A stretch of 64,000 nt of DNA from Rhizobium sp. GTDB lineage: Bacteria; Pseudomonadota; Alphaproteobacteria; Rhizobiales; Rhizobiaceae. A model generated the notes under the pieces. That model did not search any database. It saw only the letters and a list, made by a program, of their open reading frames with translations, and was not told the DNA's origin. Positions within the stretch are counted from its first letter, which is position 1; every line of letters begins with the position of its first letter. This document shows positions 37,341 through 45,127 of the stretch, piece after piece. The translations under genes were made by a program, and so were the position numbers. The stretch lies in NCBI GenBank assembly GCA_002796995.1, contig PEKW01000006.1, positions 124,001 to 188,000 on the forward strand, in the 5' to 3' direction.

Positions 37341-38425
37341 TGTGCTGCGTCCCCGAGAGTGAGCCCATCGGGCGAAAGGGCGCCGAGCACGCCGTCGCCC
37401 CGGCTGGCGAAGACCATTCCGCCGCGCCATTCCTGGATGCTGACGAGGCCGTGCCGCGTTCCGTCGGCCCGGCTGTGGAACGAGCGCAGCGGCTGCAGAT
37501 CGTGATCGAGGCGAATGGCCAGGCCATAGGAACGCGTCGGCGCCCAGGGCTTGAAGATCCCGTGCACCCTCACCGCGCCGCCCTGCATCGGCTCGCGGAA
37601 GGAGCGGCCGGAGCGCAGGCTCGGCGCGATCCAAAGTTCCTTCGGGATCTCGCGCAGCATGCGCGTGCAATAGGGCCGCTCGCGCAACACGAATTCGATC
37701 AGCTGGCTGCGCGGCGCGAACACCGCCAGCCAGGCGCCGCCATCGGCCGCGGCCGACAGGCGGCCCGGATAGCCGGGCAGGTCCTCGAGCACGATCTGCG
37801 GCCGCCCGCCCGTGCCGTCGAAGCGCAGGAGCCGGTGATTCCAGCTCTCGGAGACCACCACCCCCTCGCCCCGGACGAGAATTCCGTTCGGGAAGCCGAG
37901 CCCATCGGCGATGCAGGTCGCGGCCCGCGTCTTCAGGTCGACCTTCCAGACGGAACCGGAGGAGCGCTGCTCCATCAGGTCGCGCTGCCATTCCTCCGCT
38001 TCGTTGTGGGCCGAGCCGAGGCAGACGAAAAGGGTGTCGGCATCGCCGAAAGCCAGTGCGGTCGGCCCCCTGGCCGGGCGCGGGCCGACGTCGCCGAGCA
38101 CCAGGCCGTCATGGGCGCCGCCGAACAGCCGTATGCCGGTGGCGGCAATGCCCGCAGCCAGCGAACCGTCCGGGGCGGAGGCCAGCGCCGTGACGGGCGC
38201 GCCGCAATCGAAAAGGAGCGACGACAAGCCTCCCGCAGAAAGGCGGAAAATGCACTGCCCGCTGGAGAAGACGAGATCGTCGCCCACCGTCACGAGATTG
38301 TCCGGCTCGGCGACAGTGGCCAGCACCGTCGCGTTTTCCAGCAGGGCATTGGGCCGCAGGACCCCGTCCATGGAAGGGACGGTTGCTCCGTCGCGGCGCA
38401 GCAGGCGGTTCAATATGCCGATCAC
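37337..38425 (-). CDS. Strictosidine-synthase/SMP-30-like beta-propeller protein
   Basis: 362 residues from the GTG at 38425, overlapping the fused permease stop (GTGA). Six-bladed propeller family with GLGFPNGILV (Asn180), VSESWNHRLLRFDG and EDLPGYPGRLSAAADGG. In SMP-30-type lactonases three residues bind the metal: an early Glu, a middle Asn and a later Asp. Here Glu40 and Asn180 may be kept, but the Asp of the usual GYPDN is replaced by Gly221. It may thus be inactive or a binding protein. No signal peptide is seen. Closely related in layout to the propeller part of the previous gene. Confidence 0.8.
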   Translation of the reverse strand: MIGILNRLLRRDGATVPSMDGVLRPNALLENATVLATVAEPDNLVTVGDDLVFSSGQCIFRLSAGGLSSLLFDCGAPVTALASAPDGSLAAGIAATGIRLFGGAHDGLVLGDVGPRPARGPTALAFGDADTLFVCLGSAHNEAEEWQRDLMEQRSSGSVWKVDLKTRAATCIADGLGFPNGILVRGEGVVVSESWNHRLLRFDGTGGRPQIVLEDLPGYPGRLSAAADGGAWLAVFAPRSQLIEFVLRERPYCTRMLREIPKELWIAPSLRSGRSFREPMQGGAVRVHGIFKPWAPTRSYGLAIRLDHDLQPLRSFHSRADGTRHGLVSIQEWRGGMVFASRGDGVLGALSPDGLTLGDAAQ

Positions 38426-40602
38426 GCGCGCCCCCAATAGCTTGATGGCCCGGTCCAGCTCTCGTCGACGCCGTCGAGCTTCAGACTGCCGATGCGATTG
38501 TTGAAGATGCCGCCGATATAGAGCCGGCCCTTGTGCTCCCGCATCGAGGTGATCATCGGGTGATTGGCTCCGGTCTTGTCCCAAAGGCTCTCAAGCACTT
38601 CGCCCTGTTCGTTGAAGCGAAGGATGCAGCCGGTGTTGATGTTGGGGTAGAGCCACTCGTCGATCGAGATCTCCCGCGACATGCGCTTGCGGAAACCGGG
38701 CATGCGCAGGGCAAGGTCAAGGGCCGGCGAGCGCATGCCCATCAAGGCCAGCCAGTAGGTGCCGTCGCTTGCCCGGTTGATGTTGTCCGGGTAGCCCGGC
38801 AGGTTTCCGAGCAAATGCTCGACCGTTCCCGCCTTGGGGCCGTCGAACCAGTAGCGGCTGATGCGGCAGGCCCAGCTTTCGGCAAACAGGATCGACTGGT
38901 TGTTGTAGCTCAGGGTGATGCCGTTCGGGAACGTCAAATTGCGCGCCACCGTCTTCGTGGCCTTCGTCGCCGGGTCGTAGCAGACGATGCGCCCGCTCGG
39001 CCGGCTTTCCAGCGCGTCCGAAGGCCAGCTCGCCATGTCGAAGCGGGTAGTCGCCTCGCTGAAGAAGACGCGGCCGTCGGGGGCGATGTCGCAATCGTCG
39101 GTCAGGCGCAGGCGGGAATCGTCGATGATCGACAGCAGCGAACGATTGGTCTCGTCGGTGAGCTTTTCGACCGTGGCGTCCTGGCGGACGCGGTAAAGTC
39201 CCATGCCGCCGACGCAGACCACGATATTGTCGTCGCGGTCGATCGCCATGCCGAGCGGATGGCCGCCGGTATGGGCGAAGACACGGGCCTCCTTGTGGTC
39301 GGGACCGTCGAGCCGCATGATATTGCCGAGCCGATCGCCGCAATAGAGGTTGCCGGCGCTGTCGAAGACGACGTCCTCGGGACCGTCGAGCTGCCCTTCC
39401 CCGTGAATGTCGACCTTGCCGAGGCGGTCGTTCGCCGCGAAGGGCGAGCCCGAACTGGCATCGGTGGACGGTGGGGACGGAAGGGCGAAATAGGTGGGCG
39501 ACATGTAGACCCGCGAGAGGATCTTGTCGCGGTTCTTGACCCAGCGCACGTCGAAGCCGATCGCCGCCAGAAGGATCAGGCCAAGCACGAGCTGGCCGGC
39601 GCCGCTCTGCAGGCCGAGTTGCACCACCGCCAGACTGATGATCTGCACGATCATGGTGCCGATCACGGCCTTGGCCACCGAGCCGCGGCCGCCGCCGAGG
39701 CTGATCCCGCCGACGATCACCGCCGTCAGCGCCAGGACCTCCATGCCGACACCAGGATAGGAGCCGCCATTGCCGAGCCGCGCCGCGTAGAAGAAGGCCG
39801 AGATGCCGCAGAAGGCGCCAGAGATGACATAGGTGAGGCACACCGTGTAGCGCACCGCGATACCGGCATTGTGGGCCGACCGGCGCGAGCCGCCGACCGC
39901 CATGACATGCCATCCGACGCGCGTCCGGCTGACGACGACATGCATCAGAATGGCGGCCACGATGAAGAGGACGAAGCTGACGGGAATACCGAGGATATTG
40001 CCGGAACCGAAGAAGTCCCAAACGGCGGAATCATAGTAGCCGGCCGAGATCTGCAGCGCATAGGTCAACAGCAGCGTATCGACCAGGGCTCGCAGCCCGA
40101 TCAGCATGACGAGCGTGGTCAGGAAGGCACGCAGCTTCAGCACGCCGATGAGCAGGCCGTTGATCAGCCCGATGAAGGAGCAGGCCGCGACGACGGCGAC
40201 AAAGACGATGCCGACGGGCAGATCGAAGATATTGGTCAGCGCCAGCGCCAAAAGATTGCCCATGGCGAAGTTCGAGCCGACGCTGAGATCGATGCCGCCG
40301 CCCACCACCACGATCATCATGCCGAGCACGACGAAGCCCAGTTCCCCGATCTGCCGCGTGCCGTCCGAGACGTTGGCGGGCAGGAAGAAATTGGGGACGA
40401 TCGAGCCGAAGACCACGACGATCAGGATGAGGATCGCCGCCGGAACGATGTTGTCGATCCAGGACTTGGACATGAGTTCGCCGACGACATGGGTCGGGAT
40501 CCACCGGTGCCGGAGCCGGACGAGCGCGTCGGCGAAGCTGGCCGCCGGCACGTCCGGGGCGCGGCTCGACGGTCGCGATGATGTTGATGTGGTCGTATCC
40601 AT
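38422..40602 (-). CDS. RbsC-type permease fused to a strictosidine-synthase/SMP-30-like propeller
   Basis: 726 residues; a normal RbsC permease has about 330. Residues about 50-355 are a sugar-type permease with VGGGIDLSVGSNFAMG, GINGL-like LINGLLIGVL and GGISLGGGRGSVAKA. After a linker rich in Pro and Ser (about 366-400), residues about 401-726 form a lactonase-like propeller with GPEDVVFDSAGNLYCGD (Glu409), FPNGITLSYNN (Asn560) and LPGYPDNIN (Asp606), the metal-binding set. The propeller follows the last membrane segment; on the usual topology of this family it would be cytoplasmic, where it could hydrolyse the solute as it enters. Coupled to the standalone propeller gene by a four-base overlap. 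Confidence 0.88.
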   Translation of the reverse strand: MDTTTSTSSRPSSRAPDVPAASFADALVRLRHRWIPTHVVGELMSKSWIDNIVPAAILILIVVVFGSIVPNFFLPANVSDGTRQIGELGFVVLGMMIVVVGGGIDLSVGSNFAMGNLLALALTNIFDLPVGIVFVAVVAACSFIGLINGLLIGVLKLRAFLTTLVMLIGLRALVDTLLLTYALQISAGYYDSAVWDFFGSGNILGIPVSFVLFIVAAILMHVVVSRTRVGWHVMAVGGSRRSAHNAGIAVRYTVCLTYVISGAFCGISAFFYAARLGNGGSYPGVGMEVLALTAVIVGGISLGGGRGSVAKAVIGTMIVQIISLAVVQLGLQSGAGQLVLGLILLAAIGFDVRWVKNRDKILSRVYMSPTYFALPSPPSTDASSGSPFAANDRLGKVDIHGEGQLDGPEDVVFDSAGNLYCGDRLGNIMRLDGPDHKEARVFAHTGGHPLGMAIDRDDNIVVCVGGMGLYRVRQDATVEKLTDETNRSLLSIIDDSRLRLTDDCDIAPDGRVFFSEATTRFDMASWPSDALESRPSGRIVCYDPATKATKTVARNLTFPNGITLSYNNQSILFAESWACRISRYWFDGPKAGTVEHLLGNLPGYPDNINRASDGTYWLALMGMRSPALDLALRMPGFRKRMSREISIDEWLYPNINTGCILRFNEQGEVLESLWDKTGANHPMITSMREHKGRLYIGGIFNNRIGSLKLDGVDESWTGPSSYWGRA

Positions 40603-40631
40603 GACAGCCGCTTTTCGAAAATAGCCGGGAA

Positions 40632-40663
40632 TGAACCGGGCCGTCCGCAGACGGCCCGGTTCA
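40632..40663 (-). repeat. Strong intercistronic hairpin after the binding-protein gene
   Basis: TGAACCGGGCCGTC and GACGGCCCGGTTCA form a perfect 14-base-pair stem with the loop CGCA, 21 bases after the binding-protein stop. There is no T-run. Such hairpins protect the abundant binding-protein message and reduce read-through into the membrane genes. Confidence 0.75.
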
Positions 40664-40683
40664 CGGGAGGACCGCAGAGCGGA

Positions 40684-41736
40684 TTACTTGAAGTCGTCCA
40701 TCACCCAGCACGACGAAGGCGTCAGGTTGTCCTTCGTCAGCATGACCATCTGGGTCGGCAGGCTGAAGGCCGGCATGTCCACCGGCGGCTTGGACTGCAG
40801 CAGGATCTTGATGACCGTGTTGATGTCGTGCGCCATGGTGCGGACATCGTAGCTCATATAGGCCGAATAGGTGCCGTCCATCAGCTTGTCGCAGGCCGCT
40901 TCCTTGGCGCCGCCACCCGACGTCACGACATAGACCGGCTCCTTGAGATTGGCTTCCTTGGCGGCTGCACCGGCGCCGATGTCCATGCCGTCCCAGAAGC
41001 CGACAATGCCGCAAAGGTCAGGATTCTGCTGCAGCACGGTCTGGGTGATCTCGTGGGCCTTGCCGGCATCCCAGTTCGCCGACTGGTTCGAGACGACCTT
41101 GATCTCCGGATGCTTTTCAAAGACGTCCATGACGCCCTTCAGCTGATAGGCGCTGGCGGCGGAGGTCAGAATGCCCTGCAGCAGGGCCACCTTGCCCGAC
41201 CGGCCGGAGCCTTCGCCGCACTTCGACACGATGTATTCGGCCTCGGCGCGCCCGTTCAGCTGCCAGTCCTCGCCGATGTAATGGGTCGGCACGACCGACT
41301 TCAGATTGACCGCGACCAGCTGGATGCCCGCTTCCTTGGCCTTCTTGAGGATCTTGGCGTAGGACTGCAGGTCCGGGTTCATGTAGACGATGACGTCCGG
41401 CTTCTCGTTGATCAGCTGGCTCATCGCCTGCGAACCGACGTCGGTGTTCCAGTTCGGATCGCGCACGATGATCTCGTAGCCGAGCTCGTCGGCCTGCTTC
41501 TGCATTCCGGCCAGCCAGCCCTTGGCGAGGTCGAAACTCATCGAAAACGGCACATAGCCGATCTTCTTGCCCTTGAAGGCTTCGAGATAGGGCGCAAGCG
41601 TCGGGTCCTCCAACCCTTCCGCATGCACGCCGGTCGGCACCGACCAGGCCGTCAGGCCGGCGATGCCGGCGACCGCACCGAGCGTCAGCGCCCGGCGATA
41701 GAGTGAGCGTATTTCAGACTTGGCAAATGAAAACAT
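40684..41736 (-). CDS. Sugar-type ABC transporter substrate-binding protein (RbsB-like)
   Basis: 350 residues with an N-terminal signal (RRALTLGAVAGIAGLTAWSV, ending GVHAEG near 40), so periplasmic. The mature domain is Peripla_BP_4: KKIGYVPFSMSFDLAKGWLAGMQ (seen as IGYVPFSMSFDLAKGW), INEKPDVIVYMNPD and GFWDGMDIGAGAAAKE. It has AACGGAGGAGAGGATA as ribosome binding site. Cysteines at SSCWVMDD and CDKLMDG are extra to typical RbsB. Ligand unknown; the family takes sugars, polyols and autoinducer-2. Confidence 0.92.
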   Translation of the reverse strand: MFSFAKSEIRSLYRRALTLGAVAGIAGLTAWSVPTGVHAEGLEDPTLAPYLEAFKGKKIGYVPFSMSFDLAKGWLAGMQKQADELGYEIIVRDPNWNTDVGSQAMSQLINEKPDVIVYMNPDLQSYAKILKKAKEAGIQLVAVNLKSVVPTHYIGEDWQLNGRAEAEYIVSKCGEGSGRSGKVALLQGILTSAASAYQLKGVMDVFEKHPEIKVVSNQSANWDAGKAHEITQTVLQQNPDLCGIVGFWDGMDIGAGAAAKEANLKEPVYVVTSGGGAKEAACDKLMDGTYSAYMSYDVRTMAHDINTVIKILLQSKPPVDMPAFSLPTQMVMLTKDNLTPSSCWVMDDFK

Positions 41737-41781
41737 TATCCTCTCCTCCGTTTATTCTCATTGGTCGCATGACCGGGTCGG

Positions 41782-42759
41782 TCAGATGTCGCCGTGCTGG
41801 GACGTCTGCTCGTCTCGGGGATTGATGATCGTGTCGATGGTGATGGCGACCAGAAGGATCGCCGCCTTGATGGCGTTCTGCATGGTGTACTGGACGTCCA
41901 TGATCGTCATGCCGTTGAGGAACGTCCCGATCAGGAGCGTGCCGACGACGACATTGCGGATGCCCCCGCGCCCGCCGCTCAATCCGACGCCGCCGAGCAC
42001 GACGACGAGGATGACGTCATAGATCAGCAGCGTGTCGGAGATGCGCGTGTTCATGCTGCTGACCGTCATCGCCTGGGTCAGGCCGGCGACGAAGGCGACG
42101 AGGCTGCTGAGAAAATACTGGCCGACGAGCACGTGGCGGACCGGCACGCCCGAGACTCGGGCAGTGGCGTAGTTGTCGCCGACCGCATAGCTGAACCGGC
42201 CGAACTTGGTGAAATGCAGGAGCGCCGCGACCAGTGACGCGATCACGGCAAAGGCGATCACCGGCATGGGGATGCCGAGCAGACGACCCTGGCCGAGCTC
42301 GACCAATCCGCCGACGGCAGGCGTCACATAGACAAGGTCGGAGTGAATAAGGCTGAAGCGCCCGAAGCCGTAGACGCAGGCGCCCGTCGCCAGCGTGGCG
42401 AAGAGCGGCGGGATCTCCGCATAGGCGATCAGCAGGCCGTTGATCGTTCCGACCAGAAGCGCGCTGCCGAGCCCGATGGCCAGCGCCACGGGCAGGCTGA
42501 CACCCTCCGCATTCAGCTGCAGCGCCCAGGCAACGGACAGCGCCATCGTGGCAACCATCGACAGGTCGATGCCCCGTCCGATGACGACGATGCACATGCC
42601 GGTGCTGAGAATGCCGAGCACCGAGACGCCCTGCATCAGAAGAACCAGATTCTGCGTGTTGAGAAAGCCCGGCAAGGCGATGGAAAATATCGCGAAAATC
42701 AACACGAAGAGAAGGAAGACAACCTTCTCCTGATTGAAACCGGAAAGGTGGCGCCTCAT
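41782..42759 (-). CDS. Sugar-type ABC transporter permease (RbsC-like)
   Basis: 325 residues from the ATG at 42759; a longer in-frame start would begin inside regulatory copy D and is rejected. About nine membrane segments, with VIGRGIDLSMVATMALSVAW (seen as GRGIDLSMVATMA), GTINGLLIAYAEIPPLFATLAT (seen as NGLLIAYAEIPPLFATL) and GGVGLSGGRGGIRNVVVG. It is the first gene of the unit 42759-35844 and would form a heterodimeric pore with the permease-propeller fusion. Confidence 0.9.
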   Translation of the reverse strand: MRRHLSGFNQEKVVFLLFVLIFAIFSIALPGFLNTQNLVLLMQGVSVLGILSTGMCIVVIGRGIDLSMVATMALSVAWALQLNAEGVSLPVALAIGLGSALLVGTINGLLIAYAEIPPLFATLATGACVYGFGRFSLIHSDLVYVTPAVGGLVELGQGRLLGIPMPVIAFAVIASLVAALLHFTKFGRFSYAVGDNYATARVSGVPVRHVLVGQYFLSSLVAFVAGLTQAMTVSSMNTRISDTLLIYDVILVVVLGGVGLSGGRGGIRNVVVGTLLIGTFLNGMTIMDVQYTMQNAIKAAILLVAITIDTIINPRDEQTSQHGDI

Positions 42760-43137
42760 CGGGGGCACCGCCGGTGACCAGCTTCCGGCGCTTCGCGCCC
42801 AGCGCGAACGCGATCGACTGTTGTGGTGCCTCTCCTCAACGCCCCCTCCCGGTTGTTGGCATGTGGAACCCTCCTCCCGGACGACCCACTCAGCATGTTC
42901 CTTCTCTAGCACATAATGACAATAATACAATATGAAAATCGTGGATGCGTCAGCGTTCGGTTGGTCGGTTCAGTCAGGTCCAGGATGGGGCACACTTCTC
43001 CTCTCCAGACGCACCTGAGTGGTCCTGCTCACGGCCAACAGCGACTCGGCGCTGCCGGCCCGGAAAGGCGGCACGCCCGGTCGTTTCATGGTCCTTTTTA
43101 GAATGGCGCGCCTCAAGACAGGCGGCGCGCGCCTCGG
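42760..43137. other. 378-base gap holding the promoter of the ribose-type importer unit
   Basis: No credible gene is seen. The part 42760-42935 is the leader and promoter of the permease gene, with regulatory copy D at its upstream end. The rest, 42932-43137, lies between divergently placed promoter and the end of the glycosylase gene; it has short GC-rich inverted pieces (GGCGCGCC near 43104) but nothing I can name. Confidence 0.5.
42918..42931 (-). promoter_or_regulatory. Shared regulatory element, copy D (before the ribose-type permease)
   Basis: The minus strand reads ATTGTATTATTGTC, identical to copy C over all 14 bases and similar beyond it (CAT, GTG, TAGA). It is 158 bases upstream of the permease start, so the leader is long. 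TTGTAT followed after 16 bases by TAGAGA could be promoter hexamers. Confidence 0.6.
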
Positions 43138-43695
43138 TCACCGCTCCGCCGGCCGGAGAGGCTTGCTCAGATAGGGCGACCCTTCGATGGCGAAACGCCA
43201 GGCGAGGTCGACCGCCTTGCTGATGCCGATGCGCGGACCGCTGACGATGGCAGGCTTCTCCGCCGCCAAGGCGAGCGAGAAAGGGGGAGAGAGGATCGGC
43301 ATGCCGTCCATCAGCTTTGTCACGCCCAGCGCCTTGCAGAGATTGCCGGGCCCGGCACAGAGCCGACGCGGATCGGCAAGGCCGCGGCGCTGCGCCATGG
43401 TCTCGAGGCCATGAGTCGGCTGAAGGCCGCGAATGAGCACCGCGCTGCCAGTCTCGCAGACGATGTTGAAGCAGAAGTGCAGACCGTAGGAGCGGTAGAC
43501 ATAGGCACGGGCAGGCGCCCCGAACATCGCGGCATTGGCGCGCGTCGGCCCGCGATGGCTGTGCGAGGCCTCGTCGTCCTGGCGGTAGGCTTCGGTCTCG
43601 ACGATCACACCGCCGACATCGTGCACCAGGAGGCGCGCGCCGAGCAGATCGGCGGCGACCGCAACAGCATCGCGCATGAAGAATTCCTCGTCCAT
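43138..43695 (-). CDS. 3-methyladenine DNA glycosylase, AAG/MPG family
   Basis: 185 residues from the ATG at 43695 (MDEEFFMRDAV). Family motifs include GGVIVETEAYRQDDEASHS (catalytic Glu in VETEAY), the DNA-intercalating region YVYRSYGLHFCFNIV, and RRLCAGPGNLCKALG. The enzyme cuts alkylated purines from DNA to start base excision repair. It lies in a short run of repair and stress genes; exonuclease III, which cuts the resulting abasic site, is encoded 1.4 kb away. Confidence 0.93.
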   Translation of the reverse strand: MDEEFFMRDAVAVAADLLGARLLVHDVGGVIVETEAYRQDDEASHSHRGPTRANAAMFGAPARAYVYRSYGLHFCFNIVCETGSAVLIRGLQPTHGLETMAQRRGLADPRRLCAGPGNLCKALGVTKLMDGMPILSPPFSLALAAEKPAIVSGPRIGISKAVDLAWRFAIEGSPYLSKPLRPAER

Positions 43696-43772
43696 CGCTC
43701 TCACTCCCGTCAAAACCGCGCCGCAGCGGGATGTAGCGCGACAGACCCCGTCAGAGAAGACCGTCCTCCCGC

Positions 43773-44090
43773 CTACGGGCGTGATCGAGTCTCGAGCCGG
43801 GAGGTCGATCCGGAACCAATATCGCGTGATGCGGCGGCAGCGGTGCCCTGCGGAGCGGTCAGATCGTGCTTCTCGGCAAACGCGGCGAACAGGCCGCGGG
43901 CGGTCTCCGCTTCGATCTCGCCGCGCAATGCAGCGCCGCAAGCCTTGAGCGCAACCGCATGGGCGGCGTCCCGCAGCGAGACGGGCCATTCGCACAGATG
44001 TCGGTAGGCATCCAGTACGCCGCGCACTTCCGCCGGAAAGCCGAGGCCAACCAGAATGCGCACAGGTTCCTTGAACATGTCGGGTTTCAT
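43773..44090 (-). CDS. DUF982 domain protein
   Basis: 105 residues from the ATG at 44090, with GGAAAGGAGC before it. The sequence FKEPVRILVGLGFPAEVRGVLDAYRHLCEWP (key residues VLDAYRHLCEWP) followed by RDAAHAVALKACGAALRGEIEAETARGLF matches the DUF982 family, small proteins multiplied in rhizobia with unknown role. The last 20 residues are low-complexity and variable. It stands alone between repair and heat-shock genes. Confidence 0.75.
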   Translation of the reverse strand: MKPDMFKEPVRILVGLGFPAEVRGVLDAYRHLCEWPVSLRDAAHAVALKACGAALRGEIEAETARGLFAAFAEKHDLTAPQGTAAAASRDIGSGSTSRLETRSRP

Positions 44091-44180
44091 CGCACGCTCC
44101 TTTCCAACCCGGAAGGCCGCAAAGGCGCCGTCGTGCCAGCGGCGCCCTCCAAGTCTATTTCTCGCGTTCATGCACACCGC

Positions 44181-44657
44181 TCAGGCGGCCTTGGGCGCTT
44201 CGATCTGCGCCGGGGCGGCCGCCGCCGACAGAGCCGGGTCGCTCTGGATGGAAATCTTGCGAGGCTTCATTTCCTCCGGGATTTCCCGCACGAGGTCGAT
44301 CGACAGGAGACCGTTCCTGAGGTCGGCGCCGCTGACTCGGACATGGTCGGCAAGCTCGAACCGGTGTTCAAAGGGCCGGTCGGCGATGCCGCGATGCAGG
44401 TAGCCTTCCGAAGCGGTTTCCTGCCTCCTGCCGGTCACGGTCAGGAGGTTGGACTGGAAGGTGATGTCGAGATCGTCCTGCGAGAACCCGGCCACGGCGA
44501 CGGAGATCCGGTAGCTGTCGTCACCGGTCTTGACGATGTCATAGGGCGGCCAGTCGCTGATCGAGCGGGCACGCTGGGCGTTTTCGAGAAGATTGAAGAT
44601 CCGGTCGAAGCCGACGCTCGAGCGGAAAAGCGGTGCATAGTCGTAAGATGTTGCCAT
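44181..44657 (-). CDS. Small heat-shock protein, Hsp20/IbpA type
   Basis: 158 residues from the ATG at 44657, which has AAGGAGG eight bases upstream; an ATG at 44663 is too close to that site. N-terminus DYAPLFRSSVGFDRIFNLL and an alpha-crystallin domain at about 32-125 (YDIVKTGDDSYRISVAVAGF, LTVTGRR, GYLHRGIADRPFEHRFELADHV seen in part, NGLLSIDLVREIPEE). Holds unfolding proteins during heat stress. The leader has ROSE-thermometer features, so translation probably rises with temperature. Confidence 0.94.
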   Translation of the reverse strand: MATSYDYAPLFRSSVGFDRIFNLLENAQRARSISDWPPYDIVKTGDDSYRISVAVAGFSQDDLDITFQSNLLTVTGRRQETASEGYLHRGIADRPFEHRFELADHVRVSGADLRNGLLSIDLVREIPEEMKPRKISIQSDPALSAAAAPAQIEAPKAA

Positions 44658-44663
44658 AGCCAT

Positions 44664-44743
44664 ATCCTCCTTGAAGCAACATGGGTACGGAAGCGCGCAG
44701 CGAGCGCGCTTCGAGCAAGGCCAGCCCCGTCCTCAGCGGCTGG
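44664..44743 (-). promoter_or_regulatory. ROSE-type RNA thermometer in the hsp20 leader (candidate)
   Basis: On the minus strand the Shine-Dalgarno lies in TTGCTTCAAGGAGGAT (about 44664-44679). TTGCT can pair with AGGAG across a short loop, with the opposed G-G that marks ROSE elements. Upstream are two more hairpins: AAGCGCGC with GCGCGCTT (44691-44711) and CCAGCC with GGCTGG (44721-44743). This three-hairpin order with the masked ribosome site fits rhizobial small heat-shock gene leaders. Confidence 0.65.
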
Positions 44744-44939
44744 CGGCAAAAGATCTGGTTTTTGCCGATTTCGGATTCAAGAGCAGTCGCCGGGAAAAAT
44801 GTGACCGCGGAGCGCGATCCATCGGACGTTGCCCGCAATGCCCCACCGCCTCGGCCTCCTGTTCGGATCGACCATCTTCGATGCATCTTTTGCCGCCGAC
44901 GCGCGTTTCTCCCTTCAGCAACCACGATGGAGAAAAACC

Positions 44940-45116
44940 ATGAGCAAACGCGAACTGATCGATACGGGCACCGACAAGCGCTATGTCCGCCGCGACGAGG
45001 ACGGCAAGTTCAAGGAAAGCGTGGACGTCTCCCGCTCCCTGTCGAGCGATGCGCGCCATGATGCCAAGCACGAGGCAAAGCCGGGCCAGGGCGACAAGGG
45101 CGATCGTAAGGACTGA
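44940..45116 (+). CDS. Small hydrophilic protein of unknown function (58 aa)
   Basis: 58 residues from the ATG at 44940 (MSKRELIDTGTDKRYVRRDE), rich in Asp, Lys and Arg and ending GQGDKGDRKD; it is likely disordered. Similar short proteins with the DTGTDKRYVRRD-type start occur in many proteobacteria, but no function is known to me. It is followed after 11 bases by exonuclease III, so they may be co-transcribed. Confidence 0.65.
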   Translation: MSKRELIDTGTDKRYVRRDEDGKFKESVDVSRSLSSDARHDAKHEAKPGQGDKGDRKD

Positions 45117-45127
45117 TCACAACGCCG

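Noticed and set aside
38533..40581. 682-codon plus-strand frame over the permease-propeller fusion
   Set aside because: Shadow; composition is His/Asp/Arg-rich with no fold signature.
38422..40602. Fusion as a sequencing or assembly error
   Set aside because: The frame is open over both domains with a sensible linker and a normal overlap to the next gene; kept as a real fusion, though only comparison can prove it.
42760..42930. Longer start for the ribose-type permease
   Set aside because: The extension begins inside the shared regulatory element and encodes low-complexity residues unlike the family N-terminus.
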